Of a stretch of 5,947 nt of DNA, positions 1-4,933 are shown one piece after another. Each line of letters begins with the position of its first letter. Positions within the stretch are counted from its first letter, which is position 1. The DNA comes from an uncultured Clostridia bacterium. GTDB lineage: Bacteria; Bacillota; Clostridia; Oscillospirales; CAG-272. Location: the NCBI GenBank assembly GCA_905235755.1, contig CAJONA010000073.1, forward strand, positions 1 through 5,947. Direction: 5' to 3'. The notes under the pieces were generated by a model. That model saw nothing but the letters and a program-made list of their open reading frames with translations. It searched no databases and was not told the origin of the DNA. A program made the translations under genes and the position numbers.

Positions 1-33
1 TTGAACTCGACGGATCTTTGCCGTTTTCGCCGG

Positions 34-56
34 TAAATTTTGCGGAGCAAAATTTA
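34..56. repeat. 10-bp perfect inverted repeat
   Basis: TAAATTTTGC (34-43) and GCAAAATTTA (47-56) are exact reverse complements around a GGA loop. The arm is AT-rich and no U-tract follows on either strand, so it does not look like an intrinsic terminator. It is the outermost of the palindromes at the left edge and may mark one end of a dispersed intergenic element. Confidence 0.6.
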
Positions 57-130
57 GAAACCAAAGGAGCGGTGCGACGACGTTTCAGGCGAGGGCAAAT
101 AATGTGTGCTTTCGGCTTTATCTGCAATCC

Positions 131-155
131 GCAAGCGCTCAAGCGGCACGCTTGT
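131..155. repeat. Inverted repeat, weaker
   Basis: CAAGCG (132-137) is complementary to CGCTTG (149-154), extended by a possible G-U pair at 131/155, around an 11-base loop. On its own a 6-bp arm is weak evidence; it is listed because it falls in a series of palindromes. Confidence 0.35.
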
Positions 156-171
156 CTGCTTCTTTTGGTAT

Positions 172-195
172 CTTTTCTTGCAGAAGCAAGAAAAG
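172..195. repeat. 9-bp perfect inverted repeat
   Basis: CTTTTCTTG (172-180) and CAAGAAAAG (187-195) are exact reverse complements around a CAGAAG loop. One arm is pure pyrimidine except its last base, and the other is pure purine except its first. No U-tract follows on either strand. It is the most regular member of the palindrome series and would be the best query for finding other genomic copies. Confidence 0.6.
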
Positions 196-214
196 TACAC
201 TCTCCTGCGCCGAT

Positions 215-261
215 GCGGCGCGAGAAAAGATCGGTGCGTGCGAAAACGCGGCGCGAGAAAA
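215..261. repeat. 14-bp direct repeat pair
   Basis: GCGGCGCGAGAAAA occurs at 215-228 and again at 248-261, exactly 33 bp apart. Each copy also contributes to a hairpin: the first to GCGCC/GGCGC (207-211 and 217-221), the second to CGCGGCGC/GCGCCGCG (247-254 and 263-270). A repeat unit that carries its own palindrome suggests local duplication rather than chance GC-richness, although low complexity can mimic this. Confidence 0.45.
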
Positions 262-270
262 AGCGCCGCG
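247..270 (+). repeat. GC-rich 8-bp inverted repeat, possible weak terminator
   Basis: CGCGGCGC (247-254) and GCGCCGCG (263-270) are perfectly complementary around an 8-base loop, and five T follow at 276-280 on the plus strand. The T-run starts five bases after the stem, so it is only a borderline intrinsic terminator for any rightward transcript entering from the left edge. On the minus strand the flanking sequence does not fit a terminator. Confidence 0.35.
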
Positions 271-285
271 CTCCGTTTTTCCGAC

Positions 286-315
286 AAAAAAAGCGTTCGG
301 TGAGAGGAACGCTTT
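286..315 (-). terminator. Intrinsic terminator of rpsT
   Basis: Read on the minus strand, AAAGCGTTC (315-307) pairs perfectly with GAACGCTTT (298-290) around an 8-base loop, and the T-run continues to 286. It starts about 20 bases after the rpsT stop codon, the expected place. On the plus strand the same stem is followed by TTTCTTTTT, so it could also stop rightward transcripts. Confidence 0.85.
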
Positions 316-331
316 CTTTTTGTCTATTCGG

Positions 332-350
332 CAGGTCAACCGCTGACCTG
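332..350 (-). repeat. 7-bp inverted repeat spanning the rpsT stop codon
   Basis: CAGGTCA (332-338) and TGACCTG (344-350) are exact reverse complements around a 5-base loop. The rpsT TGA stop (338-336 on the minus strand) lies in one arm, so the last codons and the stop can fold into a hairpin about 16 bases before the terminator stem. It could protect the mRNA 3' end or be a chance palindrome. Confidence 0.45.
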
Positions 351-602
351 GTTCAGCATAAGAGTAAATCTGCTCTTTTTTCTTGCTGCGTTGTTCTTGT
401 GAATGATTCCGTGAGCAACAGCCTGGTCGATCTTCTTTACCGTGTCGCGGTAAAGACTTTGCGCAAGCGCTGCGTCGCCCGACTTCACTGCGGCTTCATA
501 CTTCTTCAAAGAAGTTTTGAGCGAGCTCTTGAGCATTTTGTTTTGCAAAGCTTTCTTCTGGCTTACGAGAACACGCTTTTTCGCGGACTTGATGTTCGGC
601 AT
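336..602 (-). CDS. rpsT: Small ribosomal subunit protein bS20
   Basis: This encodes an 88-residue S20, a primary-binding protein that stabilises 16S rRNA in the 30S subunit. The sequence begins MPNIKSAKKR, has the very basic helical body of the family, and carries the highly conserved IHKNNAARKKSR near the C-terminus (about residues 67-78). Its length is normal for bacterial S20. The start at 602 is chosen because MPNIKSA is the invariant family N-terminus and a perfect AGGAGGTG (616-609) lies six bases upstream; an in-frame start at 635 would fall inside the leader hairpin and add 11 unrelated residues. It is a single-gene unit with its own promoter, a structured leader and a terminator. Confidence 0.97.
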   Translation of the reverse strand: MPNIKSAKKRVLVSQKKALQNKMLKSSLKTSLKKYEAAVKSGDAALAQSLYRDTVKKIDQAVAHGIIHKNNAARKKSRFTLMLNQVSG

Positions 603-627
603 TTCTTTCACCTCCTTGCGGTAAGAT

Positions 628-669
628 AAAAGCATTGCGCCTCATGAGAGGGTGAAGCGCACCGCTTTT
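628..669 (-). promoter_or_regulatory. Long hairpin in the rpsT leader
   Basis: In the predicted rpsT leader, AAAAGC (669-664) pairs with GCTTTT (633-628). Inside a 2x2 internal loop, TGCGCTTCA (661-653) pairs with TGAGGCGCA (644-636) with one G-U, closing an 8-base loop. That gives 15 pairs, ending 11 bases before the AGGAGGTG ribosome binding site. S20 is known to control its own translation in E. coli, so an autoregulatory leader is plausible here, but the function is inferred only from position and pairing. Confidence 0.55.
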
Positions 670-687
670 TTCCGAATTTACCTTGTT

Positions 688-716
688 ATGATAACATTTA
701 TTTTCGCAAATATCAA
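688..716 (-). promoter_or_regulatory. Sigma-A promoter for rpsT
   Basis: On the minus strand, TTGATA (716-711) and TATCAT (693-688) are separated by exactly 17 bases, and a TG one base upstream of the -10 (696-695) makes it an extended -10 element. Transcription would start near 681, giving a leader of about 78 bases that includes the hairpin at 628-669. The surrounding AT-rich spacer (about 705-750) is consistent with an upstream activating context. Confidence 0.8.
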
Positions 717-750
717 TAGGTTTTTCAAAAAATTTTAAAAAAATTAAAAA

Positions 751-1386
751 TTATATCTTCTTTTCCGTGCCTTGTGCGATGTTTTTGATATTTTTAATAT
801 ACGATACGCACATCATCGCCGCCATAAGTATCGGCACGGAGACGCGCAAAATGTTGTTGACGAGGAGCGTCAGCGTCATCTCGTCGAACGGCAATGTGAA
901 AAACGAAAACGCGAAATAGTAATTGATTATAGGAAAAGCGAGCGCCATAGCCATTGCGGAAGCGGACAAATATTTTGAAAACATTATGACTATCGCGTAT
1001 ATCAAAAGCGCAAATATCGCCGCTATCGGATTTAAGAACAGCACGGCGCCGACAAAGACCGCTATGCACCCGCTTCCGTGAAAGCCGAAAAACAACGGGA
1101 ACGCGTGCCCGACCATACAAAACAGAGCGGCGACATATGAAAATCCGTCGGCGGGCATAAGCAGCATCCCGATAAAGACGCATACCGCGCCTTTGAGGGC
1201 GTCGCATACAAACGCCGCCGCTTTTTTGCCCTTTTTCGCCGTCTCGTTCGCGCCGAATATCAGAGAAAAATTGACGCTGCCGACAAGATACGACAAGACT
1301 GCGACAACAAGCGTGCCGACAAAGTACGTCGTCTTATCGGAAGCAAACGATATGAGCCCTTTCGCAAGTATCTCTGTAAAACTCAT
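751..1386 (-). CDS. PlsY-family membrane protein lacking catalytic motifs
   Basis: This is a 211-residue polytopic membrane protein of the PlsY (glycerol-3-phosphate acyltransferase) family. The family transfers acyl groups from acyl-phosphate to glycerol-3-phosphate in the membrane. Family traits kept are the first-helix YLVGSVNF (33-40), GKKAAAFVCDALKG (53-66), GHAFP (93-97) and the tail NIKNIAQGTEKK (199-210). Three active-site motifs are damaged. The roughly 20-residue segment normally holding G-S-G-N-x-G-A-T-N is absent between about residues 45 and 50. The G-G-K-G loop reads GSGC (104-107). The motif-3 Arg-His pair reads Ser-Tyr (195-196). The frame is continuous, a GAGGAGG site lies four bases before the ATG, and that site overlaps the der stop. 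It sits in the usual plsY position after der. It is probably not an ordinary acyltransferase; a regulatory or repurposed paralogue is an inference. Confidence 0.8.
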   Translation of the reverse strand: MSFTEILAKGLISFASDKTTYFVGTLVVAVLSYLVGSVNFSLIFGANETAKKGKKAAAFVCDALKGAVCVFIGMLLMPADGFSYVAALFCMVGHAFPLFFGFHGSGCIAVFVGAVLFLNPIAAIFALLIYAIVIMFSKYLSASAMAMALAFPIINYYFAFSFFTLPFDEMTLTLLVNNILRVSVPILMAAMMCVSYIKNIKNIAQGTEKKI

Positions 1387-1395
1387 GTTTCCTCC

Positions 1396-2724
1396 TCAGT
1401 CGTTGTCGCCGCGCTGACGCACGATCATTTTTATCGGCGTGCCGTTGAAGCCGAACGTCTCGCGGAGGCAGTTTTCGAGATACCGTTGATACGAAAAATG
1501 GAAAAGTTCCGCGTCGTTTACGAATATGACGAACTCGGGCGGTTTTACCGACGTCTGCGTGATATAGTAAATTTTCAAGCGCTTGCCCTTGTCGGTCGGC
1601 GGCTGTACGCGTGATGTTGCGTCGGCGAGCACGTCGTTGAGCATACCCGTCGATATGCGAAGCGATGCCTGATCGTTGACATAATTTATGTGTTCAAAGA
1701 GTTTCTGCACGCGCTGTCCCGTTTTTGCGGACACGAACAATATCGGAGCATACGGCATATACGAGAGTGCCGAGCGCACGTCGTCGGTGAATTTTTTCGT
1801 CGTGGAGTTGTCCTTATCGATCAGATCCCACTTATTGACGACGATGATCGCCGCTTTGCCCGCCTCGTGAGAAAGCCCGGCGATCTTTTCGTCCTGCTCG
1901 GTTATTCCCTGCTCGGCGTCTATCATTATAAGGCAGACGTCGGCGCGTTCGACGGCGGATTTTGCGCGAAGCACGCTGAATTTTTCTATCCTTTCGAGCA
2001 CCTTGCTCTGACGGCGGAGCCCCGCCGTGTCGATGAAAGTGTACTTGCCGTACTCGTTTAAAACAAGACTGTCGATAGCGTCGCGCGTCGTGCCGGCGAC
2101 AGACGAAACGATCATACGTTCCTCGCCGAGTATCTTGTTGACGAGCGAGCTTTTGCCCGCGTTCGGTTTGCCTATGACGGCGACTTTTATCGAGTCGTCC
2201 TCCTCTGTCGGTGCGTCGTCCGGCGGTGCGATCTCGAGGATCTTGTCGAGCAGGTCTCCCGTGCCCGTTCCGTGCACAGACGACAGCGGTATCGGATCTC
2301 CGTCAAATCCGAGCTCGTAAAACTCGTAATATTCGAGCGGGAGCGCGCCTACCGTATCGATTTTGTTGACGGCGACGATGACGGGCTTGCCGCTGCGCAT
2401 AAGCAGCGTCGCTATATCCCTGTCGTCGGCGGTAACTCCCGCGTGAACGTCGCACATAAACACGATGACGTCCGACGTTTCGATGGCTATCTGCGCCTGA
2501 GTGCGCATTTTTTCAAGTATCATATCGTCCGTTTTCGGTTCTATGCCGCCCGTGTCGATGACTGTGATCGTCTTGCCGTTCCAAACGGTGTCGAAATATA
2601 TGCGGTCGCGCGTAACGCCCGGCGTATCTTCGACGATGGATATCCTCTCGCCTGCGAGCTTGTTGAAAAGCGTACTCTTGCCTACGTTCGGACGCCCGAC
2701 TATGGCGACTACTGTCTTTCCCAT
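1396..2724 (-). CDS. der: Ribosome-assembly GTPase Der (EngA)
   Basis: This is a 442-residue double-GTPase needed for maturation of the 50S subunit. Domain G1 has GRPNVGKS (10-17), DTPGVTRD, DTGG (57-60) and NKID (120-123). A short acidic linker follows. Domain G2 has GKPNAGKS (185-192), DTAG (232-235) and NKWD (297-300). A C-terminal KH-like domain covers about 345-442. All nucleotide-binding motifs are intact and the length is normal for the family. The start at 2724 is chosen because MGKTVVAIVGRPNVGKS matches the family N-terminus and GGAGG lies eight bases upstream; an in-frame start at 2754 would overlap the upstream gene by 29 bases. The ATG lies one base after the upstream gene's TAA, implying translational coupling. 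The stop overlaps the next gene's ribosome binding site. Confidence 0.97.
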   Translation of the reverse strand: MGKTVVAIVGRPNVGKSTLFNKLAGERISIVEDTPGVTRDRIYFDTVWNGKTITVIDTGGIEPKTDDMILEKMRTQAQIAIETSDVIVFMCDVHAGVTADDRDIATLLMRSGKPVIVAVNKIDTVGALPLEYYEFYELGFDGDPIPLSSVHGTGTGDLLDKILEIAPPDDAPTEEDDSIKVAVIGKPNAGKSSLVNKILGEERMIVSSVAGTTRDAIDSLVLNEYGKYTFIDTAGLRRQSKVLERIEKFSVLRAKSAVERADVCLIMIDAEQGITEQDEKIAGLSHEAGKAAIIVVNKWDLIDKDNSTTKKFTDDVRSALSYMPYAPILFVSAKTGQRVQKLFEHINYVNDQASLRISTGMLNDVLADATSRVQPPTDKGKRLKIYYITQTSVKPPEFVIFVNDAELFHFSYQRYLENCLRETFGFNGTPIKMIVRQRGDND

Positions 2725-2725
2725 T

Positions 2726-4027
2726 TTAATTTCCTCCGAGTAATTTTTCGACAAAATCGTATCCGTCGTTTTCGACCGTTATGACAGGCACGCCGAGTTC
2801 CCTTTCAAGCTCGCCGACGCTCATTCCGCAAAGGAACAGATCACCCTCGGATCTCAGCATACACGACGGTATGTACAGCGCCTCGCCGAGACGCTCGCCT
2901 TTGAGCGTTGCCGCAATGTCCCTGCCCGTTACGAGCCCCGAGACCGTAACGGTCCTGCCGAAAAAGTCGTTTTCGATTTTATACACGTGTATATTTATAT
3001 TTTTATACTTTTGTATTATTTGATTTGCAAGGCTATTTATGAAGGCGTACGCTATACTTCCCGTCGCAACGGACACCTCGCGCGCGCCGCCGTCGTAAAC
3101 GGACGACGCAAGCGCGTCGTCAAATTCGTCTTTCATAGACGAGACCATTCCGACGCCGTTTTCTATCTGCTTATACTCGCCGTAATACTTTCCGTCGGGC
3201 AATTCGAGCCCGCCTTCGATATAAAATTCGTCGCCGCAGTAGAAAATATACTCACCGTAGTAATCCTTGCATTTTGCGGCAAAGTCCTCGACCCGGCGGA
3301 CGACTGCCGCCGATTCCTCGGGAGTGAACTGCTCTATTTTGCACAGTCCGTCTCTGAATTTCGTCATTCCGAACGGAACGACCGAAACGCTCGCGACGTG
3401 CGGATAGTAGCACGCGAGGTCGTGCATCGTTTTTGTAAGCTCGTCCCCGTCGTTGAATCCCTTGCACAGCACTATCTGGCAGTTCATCTCGATGTTCGCG
3501 TCGGCAAAACGCTTCATATATCCCAGCACTTCGCCCGCGCGCTTGTTGTTCAGCATTCTCACGCGCAGCTCGGGATCGGTCGTATGCACGGAAATATTTA
3601 TCGGCGACATATGCATTTTTATTATCCTGTCGACGTCGGCGTCGGTCAGATTTGTCAGCGTGACGTAATTTCCCTGCAAAAACGAAAGCCTGCTGTCGTC
3701 GTCCTTGAAATAGAGCGTATCCCTCATACCCTTCGGCAGCTGGTCGATGAAGCAAAAAACGCATTTGTTCTTGCACGAATGCTTTTTATCCATCAAAAAC
3801 GTCTCAAATTCAAGCCCGATGTCATCGTACTCGTCTTTGTCGATCTTGCATATGCGCTCTTTGCCGCCGTTTGACACGGTGAGCGCGATCTTCTCCTCGC
3901 ATATATAAAAGCGATAATCGAGGACGTCGCGCACGGCGTTTCCGTTGATGGATACGAGCGTATCGCCGGGCGTTATGCCGCACTTTTCGGCATGCGAGCC
4001 GGGAACGACGCCTGTTATTTTAACCAT
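2726..4027 (-). CDS. PDZ-radical SAM DUF512 protein, function unknown
   Basis: This is a 433-residue protein with three parts. An N-terminal PDZ-like domain (about 1-65) begins MVKITGVVPGSHAEKCGI and includes PGDTLVSING. A radical-SAM core begins at the cluster-binding motif C85-x3-C89-x2-C92 within HSCKNKCVFCFIDQLP (83-98), followed by LYFKDDDSRLSFLQGNYVTL (105-124). A C-terminal DUF512 region holds DEFYIEGG (266-273), GEYKQIENGVGM (283-294) and FFGRTVTVSGLVTGRDI (355-371). The three cysteines fit a 4Fe-4S cluster and S-adenosylmethionine chemistry, but no substrate is known to me for this family. Such genes commonly lie next to der in Clostridia, as here, which hints at a role in ribosome or RNA modification (inference). 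The ATG at 4027 fits the family start; a TTG at 4045 lies inside a hairpin arm and lacks a binding site. Confidence 0.9.
   Translation of the reverse strand: MVKITGVVPGSHAEKCGITPGDTLVSINGNAVRDVLDYRFYICEEKIALTVSNGGKERICKIDKDEYDDIGLEFETFLMDKKHSCKNKCVFCFIDQLPKGMRDTLYFKDDDSRLSFLQGNYVTLTNLTDADVDRIIKMHMSPINISVHTTDPELRVRMLNNKRAGEVLGYMKRFADANIEMNCQIVLCKGFNDGDELTKTMHDLACYYPHVASVSVVPFGMTKFRDGLCKIEQFTPEESAAVVRRVEDFAAKCKDYYGEYIFYCGDEFYIEGGLELPDGKYYGEYKQIENGVGMVSSMKDEFDDALASSVYDGGAREVSVATGSIAYAFINSLANQIIQKYKNINIHVYKIENDFFGRTVTVSGLVTGRDIAATLKGERLGEALYIPSCMLRSEGDLFLCGMSVGELERELGVPVITVENDGYDFVEKLLGGN
2733..2737 (-). promoter_or_regulatory. Ribosome binding site deciding the der start
   Basis: GGAGG on the minus strand lies eight bases before the ATG at 2724 and within the last codons of the preceding DUF512 gene. 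It supports 2724 over the in-frame upstream start at 2754, which has no comparable site, and implies that ribosomes finishing the upstream gene can restart on der. Confidence 0.8.
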
Positions 4028-4030
4028 AAT

Positions 4031-4036
4031 ACCCCC
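4031..4036 (-). promoter_or_regulatory. Weak, close-set ribosome binding site of the DUF512 gene
   Basis: GGGGGT on the minus strand can pair with the anti-Shine-Dalgarno sequence with one G-U pair, but only three bases separate it from the ATG at 4027. It is clearly weaker than the AGGAGG sites of rpmF and rpsT, so low translation of the radical-SAM protein relative to L32 is likely. Confidence 0.5.
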
Positions 4037-4042
4037 ATAAAA

Positions 4043-4077
4043 CAATTATGGTAGGTACCGAGATACCTACCCAATTG
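4043..4077 (-). promoter_or_regulatory. Hairpin between rpmF and the DUF512 gene
   Basis: GGTAGGTA (4050-4057) and TACCTACC (4064-4071) are exact reverse complements around a 6-base loop. The stem extends outward past a small asymmetric bulge with CAATT (4043-4047) and AATTG (4073-4077). On the minus strand it is followed by TTTTAT, a short U-tract. It could act as a leaky terminator or an RNA processing site that lets L32 be made in excess over the downstream enzymes. A weak promoter reading (TTGGGT, 18 bp, CATAAT) overlaps it and is less convincing. Confidence 0.5.
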
Positions 4078-4080
4078 CGT

Positions 4081-4263
4081 TTACGCATCCTTTTCGATGA
4101 TTTCCTTGCCGTTATATGTTCCGCATGCCTTGCAAACTCTGTGCGAAAGTGTATATTCGCCGCATTTCGGGCATTTTGTCATTCCGGGCAGGTCGAGTTT
4201 CCATACGCTTGAACGTCTTTTGTCTCTTCTCGCTTTGGACACTTTTCTCTTTGGTACTGCCAT
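4081..4263 (-). CDS. rpmF: Large ribosomal subunit protein bL32, zinc-binding form
   Basis: This is a 60-residue L32 of the 50S subunit. It starts MAVPKRKVSKARRDKRRS, the family hallmark, and carries an intact zinc ribbon with C31-P-K-C34 and C44-K-A-C47. The family also has zinc-free paralogues that lack these cysteines; this is the zinc-dependent version. AGGAGG (4274-4269) lies five bases upstream of the ATG, a strong site fitting high expression. The gene follows yceD after 49 bp, the widespread yceD-rpmF pairing. What comes next is unusual: the DUF512-der run instead of plsX. Confidence 0.97.
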   Translation of the reverse strand: MAVPKRKVSKARRDKRRSSVWKLDLPGMTKCPKCGEYTLSHRVCKACGTYNGKEIIEKDA

Positions 4264-4279
4264 GATCTCCTCCTAAAAT

Positions 4280-4312
4280 ATAGCGTTTGCGCTATGGTTT
4301 GTCCGTAAGGAC
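4280..4312 (-). repeat. Two small hairpins between yceD and rpmF
   Basis: ATAGCG (4280-4285) pairs with CGCTAT (4290-4295) around a 4-base loop, and GTCC (4301-4304) pairs with GGAC (4309-4312) around GTAA. The second abuts the yceD stop, and the first lies five bases ahead of the rpmF AGGAGG. The stems are short and the U-tract (ATTTT) is brief, so termination is unlikely; RNA processing or translational tuning of rpmF is possible. Confidence 0.35.
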
Positions 4313-4819
4313 TTATTTTAGCAAAGTTTTAAGTATCGCCAACCTCGGATCGCCTTCGTGCGCCTCGCACGAGCACGGACCGAGATTTAAATTTTTGCCG
4401 CATTTCACGCAAAGACCGGCGCAGTCCTCACGGCAAAGCGTCTTTGACGGGAGCTCCATCATAAGCTCTTCCGTCGTAGGTTCGTCAAGATCGAGTTTTT
4501 TGTCTTCAATAAAGATATAATCGTCGTTGTCCTTCGAAACGTCGCCCGTGGCGATGTCCTTTTCAAACGAAAACGAAAGTTCACCTTCGACTTCTTCGGC
4601 ACAGCGAGCGCAGTTCGTTTTGTATTTCAAACTGATGTCTTCATGCAAAAACATATATTCCGCCATGCTTTTCACGTATCCGCGAACGCTTATGGGCTCT
4701 GTGAAAATTATATCGGGAAAACTGTCGCAAACGACGCTTTCCTCGCCCGGAACAAAGGCGAATTCAAATTCAATTTTGTTTTTTTCGCCGCAAAGTATCG
4801 GCAGCATATCCAAAATCAT
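4313..4819 (-). CDS. yceD: YceD/YlbN family (DUF177) protein
   Basis: This is a 168-residue member of the DUF177 family, which is tied to accumulation of 23S rRNA and the large ribosomal subunit in bacteria and plastids. Visible marks are a mid-protein C-A-R-C pair (70-73) and the family signature at the C-terminus: CREDCAGLCVKCGKNLN (129-145), CSC (149-151) and DPRLAIL (157-163). The cysteines suggest metal binding. The start at 4819 is preferred because MILDMLPILCGEKNKIEFEF matches the family N-terminus and TGGGGT lies seven to eight bases upstream. An in-frame GTG at 4843 adds eight residues, has no binding site and lies about 20 bases from the predicted transcription start. It is the first gene after a consensus promoter and precedes rpmF, its usual partner. 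Confidence 0.93.
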   Translation of the reverse strand: MILDMLPILCGEKNKIEFEFAFVPGEESVVCDSFPDIIFTEPISVRGYVKSMAEYMFLHEDISLKYKTNCARCAEEVEGELSFSFEKDIATGDVSKDNDDYIFIEDKKLDLDEPTTEELMMELPSKTLCREDCAGLCVKCGKNLNLGPCSCEAHEGDPRLAILKTLLK

Positions 4820-4826
4820 TCGCTTT

Positions 4827-4832
4827 ACCCCA
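4827..4832 (-). promoter_or_regulatory. Ribosome binding site deciding the yceD start
   Basis: TGGGGT on the minus strand lies seven bases before the ATG at 4819. It is not a strong AGGAGG match, but the alternative GTG at 4843 has only non-matching sequence upstream, so this site tips the choice to 4819. Confidence 0.5.
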
Positions 4833-4868
4833 CGCAATTTCACATAACGCCAAAATACAGCATGTTAT

Positions 4869-4897
4869 ATTATACATCGTAAAACGTCGTTTGTCAA
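4869..4897 (-). promoter_or_regulatory. Consensus sigma-A promoter for the yceD-rpmF operon
   Basis: On the minus strand TTGACA (4897-4892) and TATAAT (4874-4869) match the consensus at all twelve positions with the optimal 17-base spacer. Transcription would start near 4862, about 43 bases before the yceD ATG. It separates leuS from the ribosomal run and suggests strong constitutive expression of at least yceD and rpmF. Confidence 0.9.
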
Positions 4898-4933
4898 GAT
4901 AAATTTTCAGTTTTTACAGTCAATTTTTTTAAA

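Larger units (their letters stand above)
1..331. other. Non-coding, palindrome-rich intergenic region
   Basis: This stretch holds no gene I can support. Open frames cross it, but none has a recognisable protein motif, and the longest plus-strand frame runs on antisense through rpsT. The region contains six perfect or near-perfect inverted repeats (34-56, 131-155, 172-195, 207-221, 247-270, 290-315) and a 14-base direct repeat. The last inverted repeat is the rpsT terminator. The others look like an intergenic palindromic repeat element or a structured RNA. The first 36 bases could be the tail of an unseen plus-strand gene ending at a TAA (34-36), but there is too little to judge. Confidence 0.6.

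Noticed and set aside
54..346. Several 65-80 residue frames on both strands at the left edge
   Set aside because: They overlap one another across inverted repeats, have low-complexity Arg/Ala/Ser/Lys-rich products and no consistent ribosome binding site. They are translated repeat sequence.
18..629. 203-residue open frame on the plus strand
   Set aside because: It runs through the palindromic region and the rpsT terminator and then antisense to all of rpsT. There is no protein motif, so it is a chance frame.
705..750. Possible plsY-like gene terminator in the T-rich stretch after its stop
   Set aside because: There are long T and A runs but no GC-containing stem, so an intrinsic terminator cannot be supported. 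Read-through into rpsT remains possible.
2272..2784. 170-residue open frame on the plus strand
   Set aside because: It lies antisense to the GTPase domain of der and has no recognisable motif.
2982..2993. Palindrome ATACACGTGTAT
   Set aside because: It lies in the middle of the DUF512 coding sequence, in an AT-rich run explained by Asn/Ile/Lys/Tyr codons, with no sign of regulation.
2987..3874. 295-residue open frame on the plus strand
   Set aside because: It is fully antisense to the DUF512 gene, whose motifs are unmistakable. The translated product has no family signature, and long antisense frames are expected from this codon usage.
4896..4923. Second promoter TTGACT, 16 bp, TATCTT ahead of yceD
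   Set aside because: The -10 match is poor, the spacer is short, and it overlaps the -35 of the perfect promoter at 4869-4897.
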